Origin: Trachythela sp. YZ-2020
Taxonomy: Eukaryota; Cnidaria; Anthozoa; Malacalcyonacea; Clavulariidae
Direction: 5' to 3'
DNA: 64,000 bases
NCBI GenBank assembly: GCA_016169945.1
Contig: JADLSH010000393.1
Location: 10,701,501-10,765,500, forward strand
A program made the translations under genes and the position numbers. Shown here piece after piece: positions 1-10,900 of the stretch (position 1 is its first letter; each line of letters starts with the position of its first letter). The notes below the pieces were generated by a model, which did not search any database, was not told where the DNA came from, and saw nothing but the letters and a program-made list of their open reading frames with translations.

Positions 1-690
1 GTAGATGATCTAAATAGCGATAAGATTATGCCTGTTGTAGTGTTGTGTATAGATTTTGCCGTGTTGTTTTTGGCGTAAACTGTTCGCCATTTCTCATTGA
101 ACGCAACATTGCGTTACCATCTTGACTCGTATGCGCTTAACAAACCGGAATTCACGCAAAAACTGAAGGATAGCTTTTACGTCGATGATCTTATTTCAGG
201 CGAACAATCAGATCAGAAAACCATCGAATTCGGTATAGAGACGCAAAACAGACATTTTTAGCCGGCGGATTTCGATTGATGGCTTACAAACAGCGACGCA
301 GTAAGAAAAGTTATACAAGTGCATGAGAGCGAGGATAACGTCGAGATTGGCGAGAAAATCCGACAGTTGGAAGATGAGAAATCTTATGCAAAATGCGTGT
401 TAGAAGAGTGTGATGAAAGTATGAAACTCGTTTAAAGAAGGTATTAGGCCTTCCATGGAATTGTGAAACTGACACATTCCATTTTAATTTGGCGCGAGTT
501 GCTGACAGAGCAACGGGGTTAATCCCCACGAAACGTAACGTATTGAGTATTTTGGCGGCTCTGTATGATCCTTTAGGAATAGTCAGTCCGATATTAGTTA
601 TTATAAAGGTTTTGTTTCAAGAGATATGTGTAGCGAGCCTTGACTGGGACACAGAAATACATGATAAAATGAAAGAAAAATGGCATGCAT
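1..690 (+). pseudogene. BEL/Pao reverse transcriptase palm and A17 linker remnant
   Basis: The catalytic YVDD box is encoded at 178-189, preceded by a motif like SPFL plus NATLRYHL that is split by a frameshift near base 100. Downstream, the words VLGLPWN (about 447-467, another frame) and ILAALYDPLGIVSP (548-589) are hallmarks of the Pao-type linker between reverse transcriptase and RNase H. The open frame 489-923 is genuine retroelement sequence only to about 690; beyond WHAS the translation stops resembling Pol. At least two frameshifts and a stop at 259-261 break the frame, so no functional enzyme is made from this copy. Confidence 0.9.
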
Positions 691-1580
691 CTGATACGAT
701 TTGCTTGAAATTTCAAAGGCACCGAACCACAGTCCAAGCACACTACAGGGTATGTTTGAATCGTGCTAGAATGTGCATTTCAAGTGGATTCGATATTTTA
801 ACCAATAGAGTTTTAAGTTTTAAGAGGAAAATAGACAGGCAATTTGGACATGTCATTTTAATTAATATAGATCGAGATAGAAGCGGTAGTTTAGAAATAT
901 TTTGTTTATCTTCGCAATATTAACGCGCCAACACTGCAAATCGAGTAGGAAAAAATGACGCAGACGCCAAGTAGTTCAGATGGATTCGATGATCGAAACG
1001 ATGCTGCTTTCTTGTATTCCAACCCTTTTGATATAAACGAAAGCATACGAAAATGCTGCTTCCAGTAGCCAGATTGACGATCGTCTCAATATATAACCTC
1101 GAACCACCCCAGTCGTGGTCTTGGAATCTCCCAGTACTGAGGTTGATTCATTTGACCAACCATTCTAGCAATAGCCATTATGGCTAATGTTATGGTTCGG
1201 ACGTATTGAAAATACATCATGTTTTGGTCGATTCTTTGCAATGTAAGAAATAACTTTCTCCTTCTTCTTACAAGCGATCTGCGTCTGGCAGAAACGCGCG
1301 TTCTTTGATACTGGTAATAAAGCAATAGCAAAGAAGCGTTCTCCATCTTGCGCGCCAAATATTTAAAACTGAAACTCTATACGAAATCACCAAAAATATA
1401 TTTTTAATGGACTTTTAGATTATTAGATAAGTTATCTCTCAACAACAGCGAACAAGCAAGCAGTACTTTTCTAGTGTGACCGCGACGTGCTTGGCTTACA
1501 TTCTAGCACGAGCTTGGTATGGTGTTCACGCAAGCACGCTAATCCGGTGGTAATCTCCAAGCACAAGCGCTAGTGTGACC
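691..1580. other. Unidentified insertion between RT and RNase H parts of the BEL element
   Basis: The Pol frame leaves recognisable sequence at about 690 and resumes at about 1580 (LSDLKLIQ). The 0.9 kb between does not read as Pol in any frame. A 15-base phrase (tagtgtgaccgcgac) occurs at about 1474-1488 and again at 1571-1585, hugging the right boundary, which suggests a terminal or target-site repeat. A minus-strand frame at 1086-1358 encodes a short, very arginine-rich peptide ending PRPRLGWFEVIY, loosely reminiscent of PIF/Harbinger transposase N-termini. That assignment is weak. I could not define termini or a target duplication. Confidence 0.45.
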
Positions 1581-2644
1581 GCGACCTAAGTGACTTGAAA
1601 TTGATTCAAGAAATAATCATAAACAGATGTTTGTATGGTTCCATTGATAACACGCAGAATTGTACATTGCACGGATTTTCAGATGCAAGTATGAAAGCGT
1701 ATAGCGCTGTAATATACTTTGTTTGCGAATTGAATGGTTCTATTCATGTTGAGTTGTTAACATCCAAAACTAGGATTGCACCACTAAAAACACAAACAAT
1801 TCCTAGGCTAGAGTTAATGTCCGCATTCATCTTGGCAAAACTGATGTCTACAGTACAAAGGGCATTGGCGCATGAAGTTTCTGAATTAAAAACTAGATTT
1901 TGGGTTGACAGTAAGACTGTGCTTTGTTGGATCGACAATAAAGGCGAGTGGAAACAGTTCGTTAGGCATCGAGTAAATGAGATTTTGAAATTAAGTGACA
2001 AAGCAAATTGGGGACATTGCCCTGGGGAACAAAATCCAGCAGACATAGGATCAAGAGGTTGTAATGCTTCTTCCCTCAAGGCCAATGAATTGTGGTGGAA
2101 GGGTCCCATTTGGCTTTCAGGTCCTCAAAGTATGTGGCCGCCGGTTACATGTAAAATAGCTGAAACAGTAGAAACGCGCGAAGAGATTAAAAAGTCTGCA
2201 CTTTCGAGTACCGTAACGCGAAACGAATCAAGTTTAGCGAATGTTTTGGATCGTTACATAAGCTTTTAGAGTTACTGCGTTAGTTTTAAGGTTTATAAAT
2301 TTGCGTGCGAGCAGGCTTAATCAACCTAAATTGGAAGGTAATCTGGAGTCGAGTGAGATAAAGCAGGCAGAAACAGCTTGGGTAAAAGCAGCACAAATAA
2401 CATTAAGAACTAAGAAGGCAGACAAATTATGACCAGTTAGTTGACAGACTTCAAATTGTAGATGAAGAGGGTTTGTTGCGATGTAAGGGTAGGCTAAAAA
2501 ATTCAGATTTAGATTTAGAAGGTAGAGAACCAAGGATCTTGCCTAGAGACCACCCGTTGACAGCACTAATAATTAAGGCTTGTCATGAACAAGTTTTACA
2601 TGGTGGTTTACGAGCTACGCTAGCTCAGATTAGAAGTAGATATT
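1580..2644 (+). pseudogene. BEL/Pao RNase H and N-terminal half of integrase
   Basis: The frame 1595-2269 carries the RNase H acidic signatures in order: GFSDAS (Asp), PRLELMSA (Glu) and FWVDSKTVLCWI (Asp), followed by PGEQNPADIGSRG, the typical BEL/Pao C-terminal motif. After frameshifts near 2265 and 2430 the sequence continues through a tether rich in charged residues to the zinc-binding integrase region at 2473-2644 (RDHPLT, then HEQVLHGG with the first His residues of the HHCC finger). The coding text is cut in mid-motif at 2644 by the foldback transposon. Codons ATG at 1595 and 2473 are internal and are not real starts. Confidence 0.9.
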
Positions 2645-4063
2645 TATGGAACGCCATGTGTCCAAAAATTATTTAACGTTAATTATATCATATCATGACC
2701 AAAAATGTCATTATATACAAATAATTTATTAACGAATATATATTATATCAAATCATGACTAACACGGCTAATTCATGATTTGATATCATGTTGATTAGCA
2801 TTAGTCGTTATATCATACAATGAATTTCCGTTAAGTCATGATATGATACAATGCAATTTCGACAAAATCGTTATTTAAAATCATAAGCATTTGCGCAATT
2901 CCTTATTTCATATAACGTTAAGGCGTTACACTATGATATCAAATAATGACTTTTCAGTTGATTCATGATTTGATATAATGAAAAAGCACTTTTTTATTAT
3001 CAAAACTGTCCAAAAATCAATTATTACGTCGTGCGTATGAGCTTCCGGTCATAAACTTCCGGTTCATGGGAATGATTCGAAACCCGCCAAATTAAACTAT
3101 AAATCTCTTCTTCAGCGCCCTCAACGGCAAGCTTTTACATATTTTAATACTCTTTAAATCGATTAATCATGGCGAGTGGCGAACGTGGTTGGGAAGAGGC
3201 AATAACCAGAGCTGTTCAAGGGGCAGTTATGCACCTATCAATGTATTCCCCCAACGGGGGGAGTGCGGGCATACACGGGCAATTGACAACACTAAGTTAA
3301 TGCCCGTGTAGGGGACATTTGTATTCTTTTGACACAGCGCACCTTCCCGAGGGTGGGGATTTTTGACTATCTGATCGTTTTAAATACAAAATGGCTAAAC
3401 TAACGGAGAATAAAAAGATCAAGGATAAGAATCCTTTTTATACCCATTCTCAAACACACCATCTGCTTCTGTAAATTGTTTTATAATGCAACAAAGATGC
3501 TAATTTATATTTTGTTTTACAAGAAAATTATTTTGTCGCATTAATTGATTAATCGATTTAAAGAGTATTAAAATATGTAAAAAGCTTGCCGTTGAGAGCG
3601 CTCGAAGAAGAGATTTATAGTTTAATTTGGCGCCTTCTCCTTCCAATTGGCAGGTTTCGAACCATTCCCATGAACATTATATGAAATAATGACTTTTCGG
3701 CGCATTTTTATTATATGATATAATAAAAAAAGTGCTTTTTCATGAATCAACTGAAAAGTCATTATTTGATATCATAGTGAACGCCTTAACGTTATATGAA
3801 ATAAGGAATTGCGCAAATGCTTATGATTTTAAATAACGGATTTTGTCGAAATTGCATTGTATCATATCATGACTTAACGGAAATTCATTGTATGATATAA
3901 CGACTAATGCTAATCAACATGATATCAAATCATGAATTAGCCGTGTTAGTCATGATTTGATATAATATATATTCGTTAATAAATTATTTGTATATAATGA
4001 CATTTTTGGTCATGATATGATATAATTAACGTTAAATAATTTTTGGACACATGGCGTTCCATA
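2645..4063. mobile_element. 1.42-kb foldback DNA transposon (MITE-like) with 6-bp target duplication
   Basis: The ends are exact inverted copies: TATGGAACGCCATGTGTCC at 2645 and its complement ending at 4063. The inverted arms run about 520 bp each (2645-3167 and about 3545-4063), nearly identical over the outer 300 bp, around a unique centre of about 370 bp. The hexamer GATATT occurs immediately outside both ends (2639-2644 and 4064-4069). Removing the element plus one GATATT rejoins the integrase reading frame at a conserved motif, so both ends are certain. The arms are AT-rich with repeated near-palindromes (atgatatca and similar). Superfamily is not assigned: 6-bp duplications are known for Polinton, IS3EU and Dada groups, but the termini do not clearly match any of them. 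Confidence 0.93.
3169..3300 (+). CDS. 43-aa ORF in the centre of the foldback element, possible transposase remnant
   Basis: An ATG at 3169 starts just inside the inner end of the left arm and reads 43 codons to a TAA at 3298-3300 (begins MASGERGWEEAITRAVQGAV). It sits where an autonomous relative would start its transposase, and has ordinary amino-acid composition in contrast to the AT-rich arms. I do not recognise a domain. It could be the stub of a deleted transposase exon or a chance frame. Confidence 0.3.
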   Translation: MASGERGWEEAITRAVQGAVMHLSMYSPNGGSAGIHGQLTTLS

Positions 4064-5241
4064 GATATTGGATACCAAAGGGCAGGCAAACTGTGAAGAC
4101 AGTTGTAGGGAAATGTTTTATTTGTAAGAAACATGAAGGGAGATCGTTTACAGCTCCAGAAGCAGCTAGCTTACCAGAGTTTAGAGTAAGACAGTCGCAT
4201 CCATTTTCGAAAGTCGGAGTCGATTTCGCGGGACCTCTGTATATTAGGGAGGGTAAAGAAACGAAAAAGGTCTACATTACCTTATGGAGTTGTTGCGTAA
4301 CAAGAGCTGTTCATTTAGATCTAGTTCGGAGTCTTAATACAGATACTTTTATGAGGTGTTTGAATCGGTTTACTTCCCGAAGAGGTCGACCAAGTTTGAT
4401 CGTGTCAGACAACGCAAAAACATTTAAGGCTGCATCAAAACTAATAAAGAAGTTGCATGATGATGAGTTAAGCGGCTATTTGGCAAATAATTGTATAGAA
4501 TGGCGATTTAATTTAGAGAAATCTCCTTGGTGGGGCGGATTTTTCGAAAGATTAGTGGGAACCGTAAAACGAGCCTTAAGAAAGATTTTGGGTAGTGCAA
4601 AACTAACATATGACGAGCTTTTGACCAATTTAATTGAAATAGAGGGTACTATTATTTCACGACCATTAACTTATGAGTATGACGAGGTAGGTGTGGAGGT
4701 ATTGACGCCATCTCACCTTATCTTTGGTTACCGGCTTCAATCTATGCCTGATGATGCGGTTAGGGGCGACGAAGGCGATACAGATGAGGTTGAAGGGTAT
4801 CGGAAAAGGTATAGGTTTTTGGGAAGGTTGAGACATCATTTCTGGACTCGTTGGAGGCGAGAGTATTTGGCTGATCTCAGAGAGTACCATAAGGGTAAGA
4901 GAAGAAATAATGATGTAGTTGTTGAGTTGGGAGATGTCGTATTGGTGTTTGATGAAGGAGTGAAACGTGGGTTTTGGAAAGTAGCTATGGTTGAAAGGTT
5001 AATTAAGGGCAAGGATGGGGTTGTGAGAGGAGGGACGGTTAAGATGATTGAGAAGGGAAGGCCGAAGTTCTTAAATAGGCCTGTACAAAGGTTGTATCCG
5101 TTGGAAGTTCGAGGTGATAAGTCTGTTGCAGGTGGTGATGTGGAAACTCAGTCTTGCGAGAATAGCGACACGCCACGCAGACCTCGTCGAGCCGCTGGAT
5201 TGGACTCCATTTGGAAAACACAGGCAATGCTTGAACCGTGA
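4064..5241 (+). pseudogene. BEL/Pao integrase core and C-terminal domain, open to the natural stop
   Basis: This uninterrupted frame begins inside the RYWIPKGRQ motif of the zinc finger (second half CxxC: KCFICKK). It contains the rve catalytic acids: Asp in VGVDFAGPLY, Asp in LIVSDNAKTF and Glu in GFFERLVGTVKRALRK. A C-terminal domain of the DUF5641 type follows (GDVVLVFD, then FWKVAMVERLI, then RPVQRLYPLE). The stop is TGA at 5239-5241, only about 10 bases before the polypurine tract, the normal BEL/Pao arrangement. The apparent start ATG at 4051 belongs to the inserted transposon arm and is an artefact. The frame itself looks intact, so this half decayed less than the reverse transcriptase half. 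Confidence 0.92.
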
Positions 5242-5249
5242 GTGTTCAA

Positions 5250-5460
5250 GGGGGGGGGGGGGACGTTGTAAAATATTGAATTGTGTGTTATACTTGATTG
5301 TTGAGAACCAGCAGAGGAGTGAACTCCTCAACAATATCGTGTAACACAGAAAGTACTGGGTAAAATTTATCCGTACGTACTAAATCAACGACCTCTATAT
5401 ATACGAGCTGTTGGGAACCTCAAAAGCAAGATATGTTAGGATCTACGACTACACATGTGT
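5250..5460 (+). repeat. Polypurine tract and probable 3' LTR (U3) of the BEL/Pao element
   Basis: A run of 12 G (5251-5262) follows the pol stop and is a good polypurine primer tract. A TGT at 5267 then opens sequence that looks like an LTR: a short inverted repeat gttgagaa...ttcctcaacaa-like (about 5300-5333) and a TATA-like word ctatatatac at about 5394-5403. The 5' LTR is outside the window, so the right boundary cannot be proved; the end coordinate is approximate. Confidence 0.5.
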
Positions 5461-5731
5461 TGTTTGAAGGAAACATGCTCGACCTTTGTGTGAGTCCAGA
5501 AAATATTAAGACGACGCAAAAATAATTACAATGACCCACATGACGACAATAAATTTATCAGTCCATACGTGAAGCAAACCTGCATGTCAAATGCATTATT
5601 ATACTCGACTGATTTTATAATCACTGTATTTTTCCGAACCCGGCCAATACTGAAATATGAAAGATACATGCAGTCTTTGTTATTTTTTAGTGTTCGTATC
5701 TGGTTAAAGACAAATATTTGCCGGTGTCACA

Positions 5732-6102
5732 GCGGATAGTGTCTCCCCGCGGATAGTGTCTCCCCGCGGATAGTGTCTCCCCGCGGATAGTGTCTCCCCG
5801 CGGATAGTGTCTCCCCGCGGATAGTGTCTCCCCGCGGATAGTGTCTCCCCGCGGATAGTGTCTCCCCGCGGATAGTGTCCCACCGCGGATAGTGTCCCCC
5901 CGCGGATAGTGTCTCCCCGCGGATAGTGTCCCCCCGCAGATAGTGTCCCCCCGCGGATAGTGTCCCTCGCGGATAGTGTCCCCCAGCAGATAGTGTCCCC
6001 TCGCGGATAGTGTCCCCCCGCAGATAGTGTCCCCTCGCGGATAGTGTCCCCTCGCGGACAGTGTCCCCCCCCGGACAGCATCTGTCAGCAGATAGTGTCC
6101 CC
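5732..6102. repeat. 17-bp minisatellite, about 22 copies
   Basis: The unit GCGGATAGTGTCTCCCC repeats head to tail. The first nine or so copies are nearly identical, later ones vary at the T/C run, and the last three are degenerate. Because 17 is not a multiple of three, all three frames stay open and give a 17-residue periodic peptide on the minus strand; this is not a gene. Single copies of the core GCGGATAGTGTCC lie just outside (6119-6131), and the inverse copy GGACACTATCCGC is at about 6607-6619. Confidence 0.95.
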
Positions 6103-7792
6103 TTTAATTAAATTTCCGCGGATAGTGTCCTGTGAAATTCAAAAACAAAAGCTCAGAAATTTCTTTTATATAATGGATAATGGAGCTGTACTGTCGCTAA
6201 GCCTATAGAAAAAAAGATGATATCAGGAGCAAACATATTTGCTACTGAAAAAATTCGCTCCGCGTTGCCAAATCGCGTTCGGTGTGTCTCGGCTTAAAAT
6301 GTTAATCTTTTGACAGATAACTGTCTTCACGACTTAACTTGATAAAAAGTTTTGTGTCCAAAAAGCGGCTGCCCGCTATATTGGTTATATCTTCGCGGTA
6401 TTCTACGTTTCTGAAAACGCTTTCATTAGCTTTGGGGAGTGTCGACCGTTTTCATTAGCATTGGGGAGTGTCATATTTTGAAAAACAATGCTTGTGTTAT
6501 ATGATTAACAACGGTTTATATAGGCCAAATTTCTAAGTTACGACCAAAGAATGCAAGAACTAAAATTTATCTCATGTTTCGTTGGGGGAACAGAATCAGC
6601 GAGGAAGGACACTATCCGCGTCGCGTATCAGCCTCGTACCCAGGCGCATTCAGCTAATTTATATAGATCAGTGGCTAAGCTGAGCGAGCGCGCGGGGGTG
6701 CTTGCGACCACCCCGCACTTCGCGCCGCGTTTCGACCTCCCCCAAGAACGCCGCGCTCGCTTCAGCATCTCTATAAATTGGCTAGATGCGTAAATTTTTT
6801 CCTTAAGCTTAAATAGGTACGAGGCTGGTACGAGGCGGTGTCGGGAGATGAGACCAGCTAGCCAGATAGTATCCAATCGATCAGGGGCTATATCAGCGGA
6901 TAGTATATCGGGATAGGGGGGACTGCAGTCTGCTGTGACATACCAGTATATATTGTTCTTTTTGTTCGAAGTCATTCAAAAATTTTAAGTTTAGCACTGC
7001 ATGTGACCTGTGTTTTATTGCCCAACTTATATAGTAACATATCAACAAGGCATGATAAATCCCTGAAGAATGGGTATAGTTCATTTCATCCAGAAACATG
7101 TGATTGCCAATGTGCATTTCTCTTAATCTGCTATATGTTTTGACGTCTCGCGAAAATGCATGCTCCTTGGATATTTCATCATGGAGAAAAAGATCAGGTT
7201 AGTGACAGAGTTTGTACTCGCATTGCCATGCATCTGACAGTGATGGAGGAATCACTAAAGCATCTAGCATCCCAAATATTTCGTATCTATGTAGTAGTTG
7301 CATGCCAATACTTGTAGTCGTTTGCTTGCCCATGAATTATACTTTGTAGATTCTGTGTTTAAAGTTAATGCTGGATTTTGTAAGTCAACATGCGCGCATA
7401 TGCTGCATACTTATAATTAAATTGCAACAAAACTTTACGCAGTCACAGCCGATGGCGCGATGTTACTTGCTAAAAATTACAATAAAGCCAAGGTTACTGA
7501 TTTTATCAAATTTCTGTTAACTATGCGTATTAATTATTCTCGACAAAATATAAGACTGAAAGACCTTTCTCGGCCTTAACCAACCGCTAATTCTAATCGT
7601 ATCCCAGCAAAAATCAATTGCATGTAATATATATAATTAAAATAATGATAAAAAGATTTGAGATTTGTTATATAATATTAATAATGCAATAAGCATTCTT
7701 CTTCCAAACTAAAACCGTTCATCTTTGTCGCATGTAATGTTACAAAGGCAAAAGTTAAAAATTAATGAAAAGATTGTGTCTAGAATATGTTA
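6103..7792. other. Non-coding spacer between the retroelement and CNOT7/8
   Basis: No gene is supported here. Visible items: two near-identical phrases ending ggggagtgtc at about 6420-6475; a GC-rich block at 6620-6790 with the dispersed 18-mer AGCCTCGTACCCAGGCGC at 6630-6647 and inverted phrases tcagctaatttatataga / ctataaattggctaga that make it a likely MITE core; further variants of the 17-bp repeat core at 6864-6910. The remainder (6960-7792) is AT-rich with nothing recognisable. Confidence 0.5.
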
Positions 7793-7910
7793 GGATGAGG
7801 TCACTTGCAATATGTTAGGATGACGTAACTTGCAATATGTTAGATGACGTAACTTGCAACATGTTAGATGACGTAACTTGCAACATGTTAGGATGAGGTA
7901 ACTTGCAAGT
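7793..7910. repeat. 24-25-bp minisatellite overlapping the CNOT7/8 stop codon
   Basis: About five units of the type aacttgcaacatgttaggatgacgt, with 1-bp length variation. The rightmost unit contains the final codons and the TAA (7888-7890) of the CNOT7/8 gene on the minus strand, so the array forms the end of the coding region and the start of the 3' UTR. Confidence 0.9.
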
Positions 7911-10900
7911 TAGGTCCGCTGTAAGCTTGTCCACCATTGTTAGCATAAGACGTTCCTAGACCGTACAGATGACCACAATATTTCGTATCATCTATATTGT
8001 CCTCAAAAAACATCTATAGAGAATAAAGAAAATCACAATTATTACTATCAACGATTTCACTACTACGTCTTCCTTCAGCCGTAGTTCACAAGAGCAATTT
8101 TCCTTTGGCAAAATATATACCAATTGCACTTGCTCGTGTAGATGGTTTCTTTGACAAGTTTTTCTCGGCAAGTTATATTTCCCATGCAATGTAAACGGTC
8201 ACACTTTTTGACACTCTCTAGCAGGACTGGATCTTCAACTGCACTGCAAGTCTGAACTGCAACTGCACGAGCAAAATCCTGGCAAAAACACGCAAGTTGT
8301 TACGTTACGTGTTACGTTACAAGCTGTTATCAATTCAGTGCATTCGCACCGCCTGTATTCTGCAGCTTAGTTCTGAAAACTTGCTATAAGGTTGATAACT
8401 CATTCCAGTTGTAAGAACACTGAACTTTCTAGAATCCTCTTACATAAGTTAACAACTATATACATATATAAGCAATGCCAATAGTAACCTTTTTGTCAAA
8501 CTTAGAATTAACCGGCTGTATCTTATATTGTGTGGTCTCACAGGGCATATTTTAAGGATTTCTAAGTGGGGGACCATTTGTGAAAAAGGGCCCTTAATCT
8601 GAGTGCTGAAGGCGCGAGCCCTGGAGCTCTGAAATTGCCAAGCCAATAGTATTTCAATGTTTTAACTAAAACTTTAAAAATGTCTAACAAAATAAGCCAT
8701 AAAAACAATATTTCGTTAAACACAGACAAATCATTTACTCTGTAAACGACCCAATGTATAAAGGGCCCAGGGAGTGGGGGGCCAATTTTGTGTGAGTGGG
8801 GGGCCATCAAGAGGGCCTGGGGGGCCAAGTGGCCCCCCAGTATATATGTTAAAATATGCCTTGTGGTCTCATGAACAATTGTGAACCACCAGTCTACTTA
8901 AAATAAAATTTGGTTTTCCAGTTTTCTGTTAGAAATTAGTTGGGACAATATTATATACCAAATAATATACCAAAAGTTCTTCTTACCTCTCTCATTTTAA
9001 AGAAAGAAGCTCCGGTCAACATGCTGTCACTTCCTGCTTGATGTTGTGGACCAATTCGTTCAAGCTAGGACAGAATGTTCATTCTTATAACTAACATTTC
9101 TCGTATACTCTTTAACGCAAAGTAATACGGGCAACTTGCAACAAAAGCTGATGTCAACACATGTTAATTAAAAATGTCCAAGTTCTTATTTTACAGAATT
9201 TATCTTATACGTGCAGAATTTATAAATATAACTCTCAAACCAAGGCCAAGGGTCTATACATTTGAGGTAAACTAGCAAATACTCAAAAATTTTCTGAACA
9301 AATCGATCATCAAATGCACTCATACATACCACAAACTTCGAGAGTCATTTACTGATATTTTGATTTACCCATAAATGCAATAAATATGCAAGCGAAATGT
9401 TGTCTTACTCGCTTTGCCAAAGTCAAATGTTCAGTTAGATTTTGTGTAATGTATGCGAGCAACAAATTCGAGTTTTGCCCTAAAATTTATCATATCAACT
9501 CTTTCTCTTGTACTTCTTATTGTTGCGGTAAGAAAAGTTGGTTTTCTGGAGCAAGAATGTTTCCCAACAAACTCCAAACATGTTTTGTTACTCAAGTGTG
9601 ATTTTTGTGGCATGTACAATGTTCTCAGGTTTACCTGAGGAACATGGCCATATGCAACAATCCTATAGTTTGACCAAGGTTAAGACTGCCCTCTATATGT
9701 TTATACTATATTTTCTTACCTCTAATAGCTCGGAGACCTCTTGTAGTCCACCCTTGAGATTCTTACAGCTTTTCATTAAATATTTTACATCATATATTCG
9801 AGGAAAGAATATTTTTAACAACTCAAAGAATTCTGCTTCCTCAGCTGGGAGATTGGTGTTATTTAGAACTTTGAGAAGATAGCCAAAGTCATAGCCACTA
9901 CGAAAGATAAAAATATTATGAATTTATTTACAAAAATTTCTTACATTTACGAAAATTTACGTGCTTTTAGTACGTGGCATATATACGTGAGGGGAATTTA
10001 AACCCTTCTAAAATGAGATTTAAAGTTTTCCATGCATATGTATACGTAAACAAAACGCATGATTGTAAATTAAACAGCCTTTAATAACTCATAAGTCCAT
10101 ATATAGAATGGGTGGGGGGTTCTTTGTATTGTAACATGGTAAGACCGTGTCATATCCAGGTGCGTTGGCTTGGGCTTTGGTGCTATAATGCCAGCGCCGT
10201 TCTCTTAAGCTGGACTTCACTCGTCCACAGTCATCATTATTCGCGTGGGGATGCAAGGGAAGAGAAGGATAACGAGTCATTGGTATAGGAGGCGTTATTA
10301 ACATTTTGATTTGAAACTATCTCAAAATCAAGAATACTGAAGACAATTTAAACCTAGTGCTACCGATAACAGAACAGTTTTTCAAGACTTGGAAATTGAA
10401 ACATTTGATTCCCTGCATAACTAGAGTTTACAAAGATATACCTGTGAAAGGAGAGCCACTTGATCTCATCACTTAAAACAATGCCTGATGTTATCAATAA
10501 TTCTGCAAAATCTTCTACGTCTATTCCATGTTCTTCATGTTGTTTAAACTTTATCCCTGATCGATCAAGAAGTTCAATGGATTCTTGGGCATACATATCT
10601 TCCCTATATACAGTAATATGAGCGTGTTTTGGTTCACGAAATGCCAAAGAGTGCTGGATATCATATAGATAGAGCAAATATATAATTTTCGCTTACCTCG
10701 AGGTATCCACTACAGCCTGTTTCATGCAAGAAGCAATCTGTCAGGTGGAAGAGGAATTTCGAAAAGAATGATCAAGTTTATGCCCACGTTTCGACACATT
10801 CTTTTTGAAATTTCTCTTCCAGCTGAAAGATTGCTTCTTGCATGAAACAGGCTGTAGTGGATACCTTGAGGTAAGCGAAAACTATATAGTAATATATACA

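Larger units (their letters stand above)
1..5266 (+). mobile_element. Degenerate BEL/Pao LTR retrotransposon (5' end outside window)
   Basis: Pol-derived segments follow one another on the + strand in the BEL/Pao order: reverse transcriptase (YVDD box at 178-189), A17/Pao linker (489 onward), RNase H (about 1580-2269), zinc-binding N-terminal integrase half (2473-2644), integrase core and C-terminal domain (4064-5241). A polypurine run then precedes a probable 3' LTR. Frameshifts near 100, 425, 2265 and 2430 and several stops show that the copy is dead. Two stretches do not belong to the element: about 691-1580 and the foldback transposon at 2645-4063. The gag, protease and 5' LTR would lie before base 1. 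Family assignment rests on the RNase H and integrase sequence style and on the domain order; I am confident of BEL/Pao but not of any named subfamily. Confidence 0.93.

Noticed and set aside
5704..6081. 125-aa minus-strand frame with glycine-rich periodic peptide
   Set aside because: A product of the 17-bp minisatellite, open in every frame.
9386..9882. Plus-strand frames over the CNOT7/8 exon at 9720-9897
   Set aside because: They are shadows of the minus-strand exon, which matches CAF1 residue by residue with correct splice phases.
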